Assembly (NCBI GenBank): GCA_015680905.1
Contig: CM027378.1
Span: forward strand, 86,271,501-86,335,500
Length of the DNA: 64,000 nt
Source of the DNA: Coptis chinensis
Taxonomy: Eukaryota > Streptophyta > Magnoliopsida > Ranunculales > Ranunculaceae
Direction of reading: 5' to 3'
Shown in pieces: positions 34,201 through 46,189 of the stretch. The notes beneath the pieces are model-generated. The model saw nothing but the letters and a program-made list of their open reading frames with translations, made no database searches and was not told the origin of the DNA. The translations under genes and the position numbers were made by a program. Position 1 is the first letter of the stretch. Every line of letters begins with the position of its first letter.

Positions 34201-35422
34201 AAGCTCTCCAAAGAACCCATTTATCACCTCTCCCACTTCTTTTCTACCTTGCCTCCATTCTCCATTTTCATCTTTCAACTTTATAATCTTATTTTTCCTC
34301 CTTCTATAAAGTGTTGACAGGTGAAAATATTTGGTATTCCTAGCATAATCCTTTACCCATAGTTGTCCTGATTTCTGTCTCCATAAGCTTGCCTCCCTAT
34401 CCATCATCTCTTTAAGCTTCTCTTCTCAACTCTAGCCCTTTATTATACTTCCATTATGTCACAGGCCCACTTAGGATCCCCTCCAGCTGCTTCTTTATCC
34501 TCTTAATCTTTACATATACATTCTCAAACTTTTCTTTGTTCCAAGTTTTCAGACTTTCCTTTGTCACTTCCAATCTTCTCTGTACATTGTTTCCCCATGT
34601 GACTTGTTCAGAATTCCAAGCCTCCTTAATAATATCCTTGCATGTGTTGTCTCTCAGCCACATCTCACAAAATCGAAAAGGTTTAGCCTCAGGTGATTCT
34701 TGAGAACATAGTTTTATCAGGAGGGCAAGGTGATCCGAGGACACATCAGGAACATTTTTAACTGAAGCTTTAGGAAAAGATTGGTACCAGCTAGGATTAG
34801 CTAGGGCTTTGTCCAGCCTTTCAAGGATATGGGCTTTATAGGAACGATTATTTGACCAAGTAAATTTTGGCCCATGATAGCCCAAATCAATAAGCCCCAA
34901 ATCGTTCACAAAGTCATTAAAATCAACCATACTTTTACTTAGCACAGCCAAACCACCATGCTTTTCATCCAAGGTAGCTATAGCATTGAAATCTCCAAAA
35001 ACTAACCAAGGACCAGGAACCAAACTAGCAAAACTCCTAATATCACCCCACACTACTTTTCTTTTACATGAATAAGGATTACCATAAACAAAAGTAAAAA
35101 ACCATTCCATACTAGAGTTTATATTTGAGATTTTACCTGTAATATGATTCAAGTGTGCTCCTAGAATGTCCACATTGAAATCCTGTTTCCAGAATACCGC
35201 AAGACCTCCCTTAGAACCATCTGCCTCTACCACACAGCTTCCCACATACTTAATCTCCTTCCTAACTATCTCTATCTTTTTTTTGTTACCTTTTGTCTCT
35301 GAACAACATAACACATCCGGCTCATGTTCTCGGATGAGGTCCTTTATTATATAAATTGTCGACGTAGAACCCAAACCTCGACAATTCAGGGTTATGATTG
35401 TACTCATGCACAGAAACTTCAT
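31230..35422 (-). pseudogene. LINE ORF2: endonuclease, RT, zf-RVT and RNase H
   Basis: The endonuclease (35,422-34,454) has TLNCRGLGS, CCSETKG, FVYGNPY, GDFNAI, KFTWSN and SSDHLAL. These are the APE-type motifs with catalytic Glu, Asp, Asn and His. RT (34,407-33,094) has FRPISLCNFTYKIISKLLANR, PFQGAFVKGR and the active site YADDL, with a frame break at about 33,570-33,625. The zf-RVT region (32,499-32,047) has SCKMCWKAIETD. The terminal RNase H region (31,873-31,230) includes EIAAEMMKG and ILGDN. At least four frame breaks and a C/G homopolymer at 32,613-32,626 disrupt it. Confidence 0.9.
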
Positions 35423-38400
35423 CAGACATCCCTCCTAAGCTTTCTTCAGAGGTTTCAAACTCATCACTATCTTTAGTCCCATATTCAGAAGAGCGCCCTA
35501 CCCTAGCATCACTACTAGTATATGTTGATTCCGAACTGGCATCCTCATAAGCAAAATAACTAAGGTTGCTACTAGAGTAGTTCTCATCAGGTTCACTGCA
35601 TTCAACAAAACCATCTCCTCCACTCCCAGCGGAACCAGAACCAAAATCACCTCCACTCCCTTCAAGACCAGCAGAGCCAGAACCAGGATCTCCTCCACTT
35701 CCCTTCGAACCATCAGAACCAGTACCCGAACTAGTATCTCTGTTTACTTCCTTCAACCCTTCACTTGTATCTACACTCTGACTCTTACTCTGACTATCTT
35801 CTCTGAAGGCACAAACTCAAAAACATTCTTATAATAACCTTTGTTCCTTGCAAACAACGGTGCATATCTTGGATCCCAAGTTTCCTTTCTTCCTTCCTTT
35901 CTCCTCCTACTCTATTCTATATGCCTTGTTCCTTGTTCCTTGCTATTCCAGTTGTCTGATCCCTCATTTCATTTCTTTTAGCATACCCTTATTTCATTTC
36001 TTTCAACATACCCTTGTTCCCAGCCCTTATTTCATTTCTTTCAACATACCCTTCCATTTTCCTCTTATTCCTCTGTTCTTCTGTGTTCCTCTTGGACTCT
36101 TCCTGTCTCTCCCTTAATCCATCTTCCCAATGTCTTCGTTAGGGGTGGAACTCGGGTGGGTTGGGTCGGGTTGAGGTATAACTCGAGCCCAACCCAAGTT
36201 TTAAATCCTTTAACCCGAGCCCGGGACCAAGCCCTAATCGGTCCTTAAATTTTCAGCCCAAGCTCTAGCCCGAGTGCCTGACCAATTTAGGTTGGGTCGG
36301 GTTATGTCAGGTTGGTCAAACTTTTCAGATTTTTTTTGGAATTATGAGGTACAAAACACCGAAATTGAAATCTTCTAATAAAATCAAAGAGATTTGATTG
36401 TTTGAAAGTAAAACTAACTTTGTTAATTACATTATTCTCTCTAAAATAGAGATTCTCAACCTTATTTTTTTACAAAAATAGAAGGAATGAAATATATATG
36501 TACATATATGCACACGGGCTCGGGTTTTTTAGTTTTTTTATATTTTAATCCGAGCCCAACCCAAAACCGAGTCGAGTTTTGATTTTACAAAACCAAGCCT
36601 GAACCACAGATCTAACATGTTAGCCCAGGACCAACAAAAGTCGGGTTTTAGTCCATCGGGCGTGGGCTAACCCGACCTAAGTTCCACCCCTAGTCTTCGT
36701 ATGATCCTTTCTTCTCTAGCATCTACCTTTCCCATAATCTTTTTCCCGCTACCCATGCTATTATGTTGTGCTTGTGGGGATAACTTCTTTTCATTCACCA
36801 TTTTCCTCTTTTTTTTCCTTCGCTTGATATTCCTTTAATTCAGATAGCTCTTCTACATTTAAGTTTAGAAGACGCTTGAAAATTAGCATGTTACCCTTCG
36901 AGATTTTTCTTTTCTCCAGCAAAGAATCCAGCAAAATTTCTGTCTCTTCTATTATTCTCTTTAGTGTCAGAGCACGCTTACACCTCGAGCACCTCTCTAC
37001 CAACCCCAGCGATATCCACATGTTCCAACACTCCTCTCTCTCTACTGCTTACAAGCTCCGCGTGTCTCCCTAGGCAATCTTTTACCTCCTTATGTATAAC
37101 CTTTTCATTACACCTATGGTCTCTTTGAAATTCAACTAAAACCTCTCGACCCTTAACCAACCAAGAGGGGTTAGGGTTCGCACCTTCTAGTCCTGGTTTA
37201 GCGCAAGATTCCATCCTTGGGTCAGGCTTTGACACCTCAAAGGCCTATGTCAACTCCTCTGTCCAAACTATCTTATTAAGGGCCATCTCTCCAGCCCTTT
37301 GAGAGTGGAAGTCCTCACTTAACTCACCCTGATGGGCCCTTGCCTCATTTGCCCGCTCTGTTGGGCTTCCTCCTCCACCGAGTCCAGGCCCAAAACGCAA
37401 TCTTTCCCTACCTCCTACTATAGCCTTCAGGTCCATATCCACCTCATTTTCCTGCCTTTTCGTGCTCCCCAAGCTTTCCTCATTAGGGTTTGTTGCCACA
37501 AAACCTTCTTCCATGGGGCCACCACTTTCTTCCAAAACCGGTAAGCTATGTGTCCCTTCCTCACAGGCCTCTAACATGTCCTTCTGTTCCTTGTCCATTT
37601 CCTTTCCATCCAAAACGTACTCCTCAGTCTGACCTCCGTTAAGGATAACAACATCATATCTCCAGCTGAACCACTTGTTTCCATCACATCTTCGTTACGC
37701 TGTTCCTTTTCCGTTGCTTCAGTTATCTCCATTGTCTCTTCTACCTGCCCATCCAAGCAAGTTTCCAACGGTTTTTGTTTTTCCCCTGTGACTTTCCTCA
37801 TTTCATCCAAAGTTTGTCTCAAATCTATGTCTTCCCTTTTCTCCTTTTGAGGATCCCAGACCATTACCTTCTGTTCTTGTATTTCTTTTCCGAATTTGAA
37901 AGAACTTGCTCTGACTCTACTGGTTAAAGTTAACAAGCCTTGTATATAGACTTTCCATTTTCTGTGTGTGACTTATGGGTGTTTTTCTAGATCCTCACAT
38001 TCCTTGTAGTCGTGACCTATCAGTCCACAGAAGTAGCAGCATAAAGGCAACCTTTCAAAACGAAACATGATTCTTATCGCAGTTTGGTCATCTAGATCCA
38101 CTATGGTTTCCTCCACCACTCTCTTTTTCACCGGGAATTCAACTTGGACTCTAGTAAAGGAGGACCCACTATCGGCACCACCAACAGCATCCAATGTCTT
38201 CTCTCCGCTGGAAGATCATAAATCTGTATCCACATTTTAAAGCAGTGGAACTCATACCTTTCCAAAGCTTTGTTTGGTTCCCAAGCTTTAAAGGACATCA
38301 CATATCCATGGATCATCCAAGGACCACTGTCCAGGACAAAATCCATTTCCTCTTTATCTGAGAATCGAACTTTAAAAATCCCTTTGGTAATAAACGAAAT

Positions 38401-38646
38401 AATAAACATAGATTTTGTTTCCCATTGTTTAGTCAGCTGGGCTTTAATATCATCATTTGTAAATCGTTTGGGAGAGAACAGTTTCCCAATAACAGAGTTT
38501 TGCCATTCCTTTAACTCGTTTGGCTTTAGTTTTCCTAGCTTGATGCGTTGTTGGTATGAGGGAGAAAGCTTCCATTTCTTATCAAGATCCCTTTGTAGCG
38601 TTCTTATCTCTGTATTTTCTTGGATGAAACCATCTTCCTCCGCCAT
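35322..38646 (-). pseudogene. LINE ORF1: DUF4283 and zinc-knuckle protein, MITE-interrupted
   Basis: The start at 38,646 reads MAEEDGFIQENTEIRTLQ. The DUF4283-type RNA-binding domain follows (FRVRFSD-like KVRFSDKEEMDFVLDSGPWM, KAWEPN, WIQIYDLP). After a frameshift near 38,150-38,190 comes the knuckle CYFCGLIGHDYKEC. The rest is charged, low-complexity sequence over several frames (37,936-36,791). It ends in a Gly/Ser-rich stretch at 35,756-35,322, just before ORF2. The MITE splits the tail. Confidence 0.82.
36132..36700. mobile_element. hAT-type MITE with 8-bp target-site duplication
   Basis: The element spans 36,140-36,692. Its inverted ends are TAGGGGTGGAACT at left and the matching AGTTCCACCCCTA at right. 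GTCTTCGT is duplicated perfectly at 36,132-36,139 and 36,693-36,700. The interior has repeated CGGGTTGGGTCGG-type motifs in both directions, which gives a foldback. There is no transposase. It is younger than the LINE that hosts it. Confidence 0.93.
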
Positions 38647-38923
38647 GAACCCTGGCAGAGACGACGAGTTCCAAAAACAACACCAGAACCCCTACCCCAG
38701 AACACCCCTAGCAGACAAAAATATGGACAAAACAATAGCGTTGTGTAAACCAGGAAAAAATAGGTCCAGAAGCAAGAGGATGAGGAGAGCAGATCAAAAG
38801 GTTAAGCAAAAAGGTTGGGATGTAGCATGTCTAGGAAGCTATCTGAGAAGAGAGATGGTTGGGAAGGAGAGGGAGAAAATTTTCTCTACGCATACTTTTT
38901 CCCCCTGCGCAGGGTCTTTTTAC

Positions 38924-38938
38924 CAAATCAAGCCTTAC
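38924..38938. repeat. LINE target-site duplication, right copy
   Basis: This copy is identical to 31,185-31,199 and marks the 5' end of the full-length LINE. Confidence 0.92.
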
Positions 38939-40010
38939 AAATAATGTGAAATGAAATAGAAAAATGGTGGCGTAACAGTTTTTACCTTTGGTTTTGTCTT
39001 CTAGCAAGAACTTGCAAAGCATCTCCCCGCATTCATACTTTGGTTCACCTTTTGCAATAAACCCCATTAAAATAGACATAGTTTCAGCATTCACCGAAAA
39101 ACCCCTCTCGCGCATTTTTTTAAGAAATTGCACAGCCTACGGAATTTCATTTTCCTGAAGCAACTCTTGAATCATGACATTAAATGTGAAATCATCCGGA
39201 ACAATATCCTTTTCATCCATCTCGACGAACAAATTCACAGCCTCACTTAGCCTCCCTTTCTTGCAAAAACCATTGATCAATGTGGTATAGGTTATAGTGT
39301 TAGGCTGCAAATTTTTGGAAGAAAAGCTACAGAAGAGCTCCTTTGCTTCATCTAGTTTCCCTGCTGTGCACAAATGTTTGATGACAGTGGTGTAAATCAC
39401 AACACTGGCTTTTACTCCATTCTTTTCCATCATCTGGAAAAGTTTCATAGCTTGCGACAAACAATCATTAGCACATAACCCATCTTTTAACACATTATAT
39501 GTGATAACATTCGGACTTTGCCCATGAGCTTGCATATCACCGAAAATTTGTTGTGCAGCAACAGCTCCGCCAACCTCGAATAACCCTTTAATAACAGTGT
39601 TATATGTAAAGTCGTCAGGTTTTATACCCTTGCAAGTCATATCTTTAAAAAGCTGCATGGCCTCATCTAATCTCTTAAGTTTGCAGTAACCATTAATCAA
39701 AGTGGTATAATAACTTACAACATTAGGTTCCATACCTCTTTCCACCATTGAATCAAAAACCCGTACTGCCTTTTTCATTTTACCTTTCAAACAATATCCA
39801 TCCATCAATGCATTATTATAAGTGATTGTGTCAGGTGCCACCTTTCTTTGTCGCATTATCTCTAAGAGTTCGTGAGCTCTATAACCATCCCCTCTTTGCA
39901 ATAAGAATAAATCAGAACGTTATATGTTTGCACATCTAGTGAGATTCCTCGACTGGTCATAACATTTAATAAGTCAGTAGCCTTTCTCCATTGGTTTGAA
40001 TCAATGAACT
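38939..40010 (-). pseudogene. P-class PPR protein gene fragment
   Basis: Pentatricopeptide repeat proteins bind organellar RNA. The frame at 39,901-39,137 encodes about seven 35-residue repeats. Examples are PDTITYNNALMDGYCLKGKM, PNVVSYYTTLINGYCKLKRL and PNTITYTTLINGFCKKGRL. The spacing is that of the P class and looks Rf-like. Upstream, SLDVQTYNVLIYSYCKEGM lies in a different frame, so there is a frameshift near 39,885-39,900. Downstream, an in-frame TAG at about 39,134 precedes AVQFLKKMRERGFSVNAETM, which completes the C-terminus near 39,000. The N-terminus is missing beyond about 40,010. Confidence 0.85.
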
Positions 40011-40890
40011 ATGAAACGAATAATCGGGTGAATATCAGATGGGTAGTTTTGGTATTGGTGTTGAAAGTTTTACTAGTAGTAATTTTTGAACGAAACAAGA
40101 AATTATTACCTTTGGGACTCTTCGTCTCAACATGCATGATTGCAACTAATAAATGAATTTTGCGAGTGACTCCATTAGAAAAAATACATTTCGACAAATC
40201 GATGTGGCGGGTGGGCCGTTGGGGGCCTTTTATCAGCCTAAAAGCTACTTTGGGTTGCCCACAAGATATTTGGCCCAGGACGGGCCCTGTTCACTTATGC
40301 CATCAAATATCATAGTCCAGCCCCGGGACTTAGTCACTTAACCACCATTAAAAGTCCTGGATCCGCCTCTGAGCCCCATCATATGCGTGGAGCCGTGGAC
40401 CACTTACATGCATCACAAGTGACAACAGCAAAATATATAATGCATGGAGTTGGTACGTTTCAAATTTCAAGTCAGAGTCAGTCAATCAGCACATAAAATG
40501 GGTAGAAATTTAAGAAGGGTAAAGGTCTACACCACTTGTCCCTAGAACTATGAGTAAAATGATGATTCATTGGGATGCGAGGGTAAATTGAAAGAGAGAG
40601 TCATTAACTCATTAATTACATGATTTTGCAAGAGTAAGGAAAACTTGGACCACAAATCAAATACAAGGACCACTTTCAAAGTTTCACCACACCTAATAGT
40701 CTAATACACAATCGCTTTCCGTCCCTCTCCTTTCGAGAATCTTTGCAGGCTTCCTTGGTGGTTTTTGGATGCCTTCATTACTTCATTGTCTTTTCTAATT
40801 TGTTTCCTTAATTGGGTAAATTTATCATACAGTGATTTCAGAAACCAAATGTGCAAATGCACGATGGTTTCATATTTCTAACGCCCTAAA
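40011..40890. other. Intergenic region right of the PPR fragment
   Basis: No gene, repeat or RNA gene was recognised in these 880 bp. Confidence 0.5.
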
Positions 40891-40892
40891 GG

Positions 40893-41465
40893 CAGCAAGT
40901 TCAATTGAGAGCTGCTAAAAGATGCCACGTAGGATTTTTAGATTTTTTAGCTTGCCAGTCAGATTTTACATGCGAAAACATAAAAAACCAGTTCAATAAG
41001 TCTTTTTTTTTTAGCATTTTGTAGAATTGGTGGATAGATGGCGGACAACATACTTTCTATCGTTTGTCACTACTCACGACAATGTTCACTTTTACTGTTT
41101 ACGATCATTGTTCATTTTACTGTTTATAGCAACTGTTGACCAATAAACTTCAACTGCCTGTTAGGTGATCGAAATAGCAAAGTAAACAGTGACCGTAAAC
41201 AATAAAAGTGAACATTGTCGTGAATAGTGACAAACGGCATAAATCCTACCATTCGTTGAATAATAACAATGAACAATGAAAAGTAAATAATGTGGTCTTT
41301 TGAAACTTATTTAGCCGCTGCTAGACAAAGCTATAAATTTGACCGAGTATATCACACCAACTAAATTTAAAGCCCTTCTAGTAGCTCTATTGGAATAGTT
41401 ATTTGATTTTTGGGGGTGTTATATGGACTTTAGCTGCCCAACCCCGGCCCATTGGACTTGCTCTA
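40893..41465. mobile_element. Candidate MITE with long internal hairpin
   Basis: The arms at 41,061-41,103 and 41,194-41,236 are inverted repeats with about two mismatches in 43 bp. Each contains GTGAACATTGTCGTGA-type motifs on one strand. Outer ends GGCAGCAAGTTCAAT and, reversed, AGAGCAAGTCCAAT look like degenerate terminal repeats. No target-site duplication was resolved, so the outer limits are approximate while the hairpin is certain. Confidence 0.5.
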
Positions 41466-41528
41466 TTGTTAATGTTTCATTGTTTATAAATTATAACTCT
41501 AGACAGCACTTTGGAGATGTGCTTTACA

Positions 41529-41959
41529 CATAGTACAAAATATCAGGATATGGGTATTTATCGATGTTCAATTTCTAGATATGTATCGTGGATATATCCT
41601 TCTCTTTAGAGATATTTGACATTGTTTTACATGCAAATATCGTAGATATATCCAAAATATCGATAAATATCATGAATATTGTAGATATTTATTGATATAT
41701 CAAGATGCATTATTTATATTTATTTAAAATATAATGGTAAATATTAAATAAAATTGTTATATACACAAAATATCACAAAATATCTTCAAATATCACAAAA
41801 TATCTCCAAATATGACAAATATCACAAATACCATTGAAATATCACCAATATTTATAGTCATATATATCTCTGAATATATCGTGATATTTATATATCTTTC
41901 TCTGAAATCTAGATAAATATTTCCAAATATCATGATATATCAAGATATTTTGTATTATA
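41529..41959. mobile_element. ATATC-rich MITE, copy 1
   Basis: The ends are CATAGTACAAAATATC and, at right, GATATTTTGTATTAT, which are inverted repeats. The interior consists of many ATATC/GATAT words. It matches the reverse complement of 63,017-63,414 along its whole length. Flanks GCTTTACA and GCTTCAAG agree at five of eight positions, compatible with a decayed 8-bp duplication. Confidence 0.85.
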
Positions 41960-43297
41960 GCTTCAAGTATCTAAATTGTTTAAACATGGTACAGAATAAA
42001 GAAGCACCAAATATGAAATGAGGAATGGCCGGGTCTACTCGAGCTTTTAAAGCATGGTCATGGAAAGCGTTACCAATGATAGTACCTTATTTTTTCGATG
42101 ATAACCAACTATAGTACCTTGTTGACTCTTGTACAATTTGAAGAGTGTCTGTGTTTGACGTGGATTTAGATGAGGTGATCAAAAGTAATTTTTGTTTGCC
42201 ATGGATCGAGACTTGAGTATAGATTCAAACAAATGGAAGTCATGTTATAAAGGTCATAACATAATCCAAACAGTTAGCGGGCATGTGATGGATGATCCCC
42301 ATAATATCAAGACATTTTCTTAACAAGTCAGTGGCAGACGGCTAATGCACTTGTACACGCACTATGGTTTCGACAATATTATTTTCAATTGGTTAACGAA
42401 AAAAAAGACTATTATTTTCAACCTCTTTGGTTAATTGGATAGCAGAACAGCCTCTTTCCACGGCGTCTGAAAGAAATCAAGAATCAACGTCAGCTGTCAA
42501 ATCGTGGCACCCCCTACTCCCCTGGTTGCGTCTTTGGAAGACGTGATTAATGTGTATCTTTCTTAACCCACTTTCAATTTTTCTGCATATGTAATTATGC
42601 AAATGCTTCAATCCTAATTCCTAAACGAGATGGAGAATAAGGAAAAGAATTTAAAAAGTGGACAGTAAGGTACATCCTATCAAGCACGTGATTTGCAAGG
42701 CACACAACGACTCCACAAGATTGACTACAAGAACACGAGTAATCGCTCACTCAATTGACATCATATCAATATCTCAGGACTTGTCATTCGACTCCATCTC
42801 ATGAAATTATCACCTACTACTCTCATCATTGTTACCGTTAGCATTAGACATCCACCTGCTGTAATATCCAAATCATTATAGCTATTTACTATCATTACAG
42901 TGGTCTCACTATCATTACGCCCTATACGAGCTCAAAGTCTCAAACAACCTAACTCCTAGAGCTACTACACACGTGTTCATCCCAACCGCACATCTGTCCA
43001 GACCACCACACGTATCCATCCCAACCGCACATCTGTCCAGACCACCACACGTGTCTTACCAGACGTACACCCTCAATATCTATAAAAACCACCCTCAAAA
43101 CTAGTTGGCTTGATTCCAGTACTTCTAGTTCTACTCTCACACACAATGTTGGATACGTATGCATCTTCTCACTCACGAAGAGCAGCCATTTCCACCAACC
43201 AAAACCATCCCCTTCCTTCGCCCAAACTAGAGCTAAGTCATAAATCATTAGTGTAATGTCTTATTAATCCCAAGGGACAAAATTAGATATTTATATT
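41960..43297 (+). repeat. 5' LTR region of the Tat-like element
   Basis: No protein gene is present. The part just left of the PBS has LTR promoter features: two 39-bp tandem repeats with CACGTG G-box motifs (42,970-43,052) and a TATA box (CTATAAAAACC at 43,080-43,090). The left LTR boundary could not be placed because the 3' LTR is not in the window. Part of 41,960-42,700 may be flanking DNA. Confidence 0.55.
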
Positions 43298-43313
43298 TGG
43301 TGCCGTTTGTGGT
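43298..43313 (+). promoter_or_regulatory. Primer-binding site of the Tat-like element
   Basis: TGGTGCCGTTTGTGGT resembles the TGGCGCCGT-type PBS found in Tat/Ogre elements, with C-to-T differences. Gag begins 75 bp downstream. Confidence 0.65.
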
Positions 43314-43387
43314 TGATTTCTCGAAAATCTGATAACTCACATAGCTCTCCTCTCCAGTAATCAACTTTCTCTATTCAAACTTCCATA

Positions 43388-44361
43388 ATGGATGTTGATG
43401 TACCTCCTCCATTCACCACAACTGAACTAGTAGCCCAACTACGGTCCCTTCAAAAACAGTACGATGCATTCAGAGCCACACATCCTGATCCACCAGTCAA
43501 TAGTTCTGAAGTAGACAACCATGCACATACTGACGCTGCCACCCTCGTAGCAGCCCAACGTCCTCCCGCCATTACATGCATACACAGGAGCAGAGACATG
43601 TCTCAAGCCGTCCTCCAAACACTACAGAAATTCGACAATATGATTCTCCTATCACCAAAGAGATCCAAGGAACAACTACACCACTCCACTTTTAGTAGCC
43701 AAAGTTCTTGATGTATTACGGGTCTACCTGTCATTTTGAGCACATCAAAAGTTTTCTGCAATGTCTCACCATGTACACTCATCTTGATGGTGTCGCATTT
43801 TCCCATCCACCTTCAAAGGACCAACTCTTAAATGGTTTTTTGAATTACCAACCACCTCAATCGCAAACTTCCACACCTTCAAAACCATCCACCATGGCTA
43901 CCATCTTCAAAACTCATCAGCACCACTATGAACCACTCGAGTCCTACCTTTAGCGTTTCAAAAAAATTGTCTTATCACTCGACCACATTGCCCCCGAATG
44001 GGTCATTATCATTGCCTTTCGCAATGGTTTAACACCCACTTCCGCCCTCAGTCGATCACTGTTGAGGGGCGATCTCACCACCTTGAATGATTTATATAAA
44101 AAAGTAGACAAGTACATCAAAGAAGAATATGGCCTTGCATCACTCGCTGAAAGAAGTGAGCAAGTCGCAGCCACATCAGTCCATGACCTACGACCTAAAT
44201 GCCCCAGAGAAATCGATGACAAACCCTTCACTAGTCATCTAACACGCCCGCAATTCGATAATCGAAACTCATATCGCGTTTACACCCTTCTCAACCGATC
44301 ATTGTCTTATATCTACAACCGCTTCAAAATGTCAGGTGGTTCAAACCTGAAGTTCGACTAG
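43388..44361 (+). pseudogene. gag, Tat-like element
   Basis: The start at 43,388 reads MDVDVPPPFTTTELVAQLRS. The capsid portion continues in a shifted frame with MYTHLDGVAFSHPPSKDQ, THQHHYEPLESYL, a stop, then RFKKIVLSLDHIAPEWVI and LYKKVDKYIKEEY. The last segment is a typical Tat gag C-terminal pattern. There is at least one frameshift (about 43,710) and one stop (43,951). Confidence 0.75.
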
Positions 44362-44869
44362 TCAAGGAGATTCCCAATCGTCCTTACTACCAGTTCCATG
44401 ATATTCGCTCTCACCCCATTGACCGATGTCGTGGCTTGAAAAATTATATCCAAGACTTGATCAACCATGGTAAGTTGGCTGACTACGTCGACTACTCGCA
44501 AGATCCATTCCACTGCTTTTTGTTGGCAAACCGCTCTCGCTCTCGCTCCCCACTCAACCGTTGAAATCCTGCTCCTGCTCGTCGCCATACCCATTCACCA
44601 CGGCGACACCTATCAACACCTCTAGTTCCACATAACAATCACAACAGACTCCCAGCTCCTACGACCCCCTAGAATAACGACAGAGTCATCCGCATCATCA
44701 TTCAAGCAGAAAAACCAACAACACATTACTCCCACCATGACAAACGCCTCCAGATTGGCGATAAGAACCATTGTTACAATCTCACCCATACAAGAGCATC
44801 AGTCGTTCCTCCCATCAAAGGCCTCAGCCCAGTATTAATACTCTATTTCACAGATGATATGATGATCTT

Positions 44870-45278
44870 AATAAAATCTACACACCGCACAACGATGCAC
44901 TCGTTGTCCAGCTCAAAGTCAAAGGAGTCCGTGTACAGAGAATCCTAGTTGATCCTGAAAGCTTTTGTGACATCCTTCAAGCATCTTGGCCTACCTAATT
45001 CTATCTTGATCCCAATAGTCGCCCAAATCTATGACTTTAATAGATTACGCACTAACCCCAAAGGTGACGTCCTTATTTCGGTATCCATCACTGACAATAC
45101 CGACTACAAAGTCACAATGCGGACTCGCTTCAGCGTCCTCGACAGCCCATCCTCATACAATGTCATCTTAGGGCGGCTTTGGATCCACAACATGAAGGCA
45201 ATACCATCAACTTTGCACCAAGTCATCAGGTTCCCTAGTCCACATGGCATCATAGAACTGCGCGGTGATCAACTATAA
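44870..45278 (+). pseudogene. aspartic protease, Tat-like element, active site lost
   Basis: The segment ILVDPESFCDIL aligns with the family's VLVDTGSSADIL, so the DTGS active site reads DPES here. A frameshift follows. The second half is open in another frame with SSYNVILGRLWIHNMKAIPS and HGIIELRGDQL, typical Tat protease motifs. It is almost certainly inactive. Confidence 0.78.
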
Positions 45279-45589
45279 GAACAACAGTGCAGTTGAATCA
45301 ATGTTGGAACTCCCCCTGAAGAAACTCTCTACCAGACAGTGTTCACTCCTCCTCCATCATCCACTATTCTTGCTGACCCGACTCCAGAACAAGGTCAGAC
45401 CTTGACACCCCCCCCCCCCCTCAGTTCCTAAATTAAACACTAATATCCTAGGTGTACAGGTCAACATAGGCAAAGAAGAAAACCCCTAACATGTAATTAT
45501 TAGGAGTGACCTAGGACTACTTTTCTATGACCAGGTTGTAAAATTCTAATTGCTAATAAAGATGTCTTTGTTTTCTCGTATATTGATAT

Positions 45590-46189
45590 GTCTGGCATAG
45601 ACCCTTCAGTTGCATATCATCGCCTTAATGATAACCCTAAATATCGACCTGTCTACACTTTATCCCTTAGATTCAAGCACAAGGTCAATGACGAAATAGA
45701 ACGCCTGAAAAGGTGGGATTTATCAAACCCACCATCATGCCCAAGTGGGTAACCAACATTGTCGCCGTCCCCAAGAAGAATGGCCAAGTCTGTGTCTGTG
45801 TCAACTTCATAGACATAAACAAAGTGTGCCCAAAATATACTTTCCCACTTTCCCGTATCGACCGCCTTGTCAACCAAACTTGCGGACATACATTACTCTC
45901 ATTCATGGATGCCTATAACGACTACAACCAGATTCCACTACACCCAGATGATCAAGAAAATATTGCTTTTGTCACCGAAGAAGGTCTATACTGCTACACC
46001 ATTCTACCATTCGATCTCAAAAATGTCGGAGCCACTTTCCAACAACTTGTCAACACCATCTTCAACAACATGATTGGCAAAACTATGGAAGTTTATGTTG
46101 ATAACATGCTCGTCAAAAGCATGGAAGCTATTGATCATATCATGCATTTACAAGTCGTTTTTTATCGACTCCGCCAGTATAAGATGTAA
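45590..46189 (+). pseudogene. reverse transcriptase, Tat-like element
   Basis: The motifs are PKWVTNIVAVPKKNGQVCVCV, CPKYTFPLSRIDRLV, FMDAYNDYNQIPLHPDDQE and LPFDLKNVGATFQQLVN. The active-site box reads YVDNMLVKS, where the second catalytic Asp has become Asn (G-to-A). Upstream (45,590-45,700) SGIDPSV-like and YRPVYTLS-like N-terminal segments are split by a frameshift. Confidence 0.87.

Larger units (their letters stand above)
31200..38923 (-). mobile_element. L1-type LINE, full length but mutated
   Basis: This 7.7-kb non-LTR retrotransposon has ORF1 on the right, ORF2 on the left and a short oligo-T (31,200-31,208) as its tail. Perfect 15-bp target-site duplications flank it. ORF2 has endonuclease, RT, a zf-RVT region and a terminal RNase H, the usual order of plant L1 elements. 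A hAT-type MITE (36,140-36,692) interrupts the ORF1 region. Several frameshifts make it inactive. It lies just downstream of the PPR pseudogene reading frame. Confidence 0.93.

Noticed and set aside
35848-36117. A small secreted or membrane protein (Phe/Leu/Ser-rich plus-strand ORF).
   Set aside because: It is low-complexity pyrimidine-rich sequence antisense to LINE ORF1, with internal short repeats.
39137-39901. An intact PPR gene.
   Set aside because: Homologous repeats continue in another frame upstream and past an in-frame stop downstream, so the open frame is a fragment of a pseudogene.
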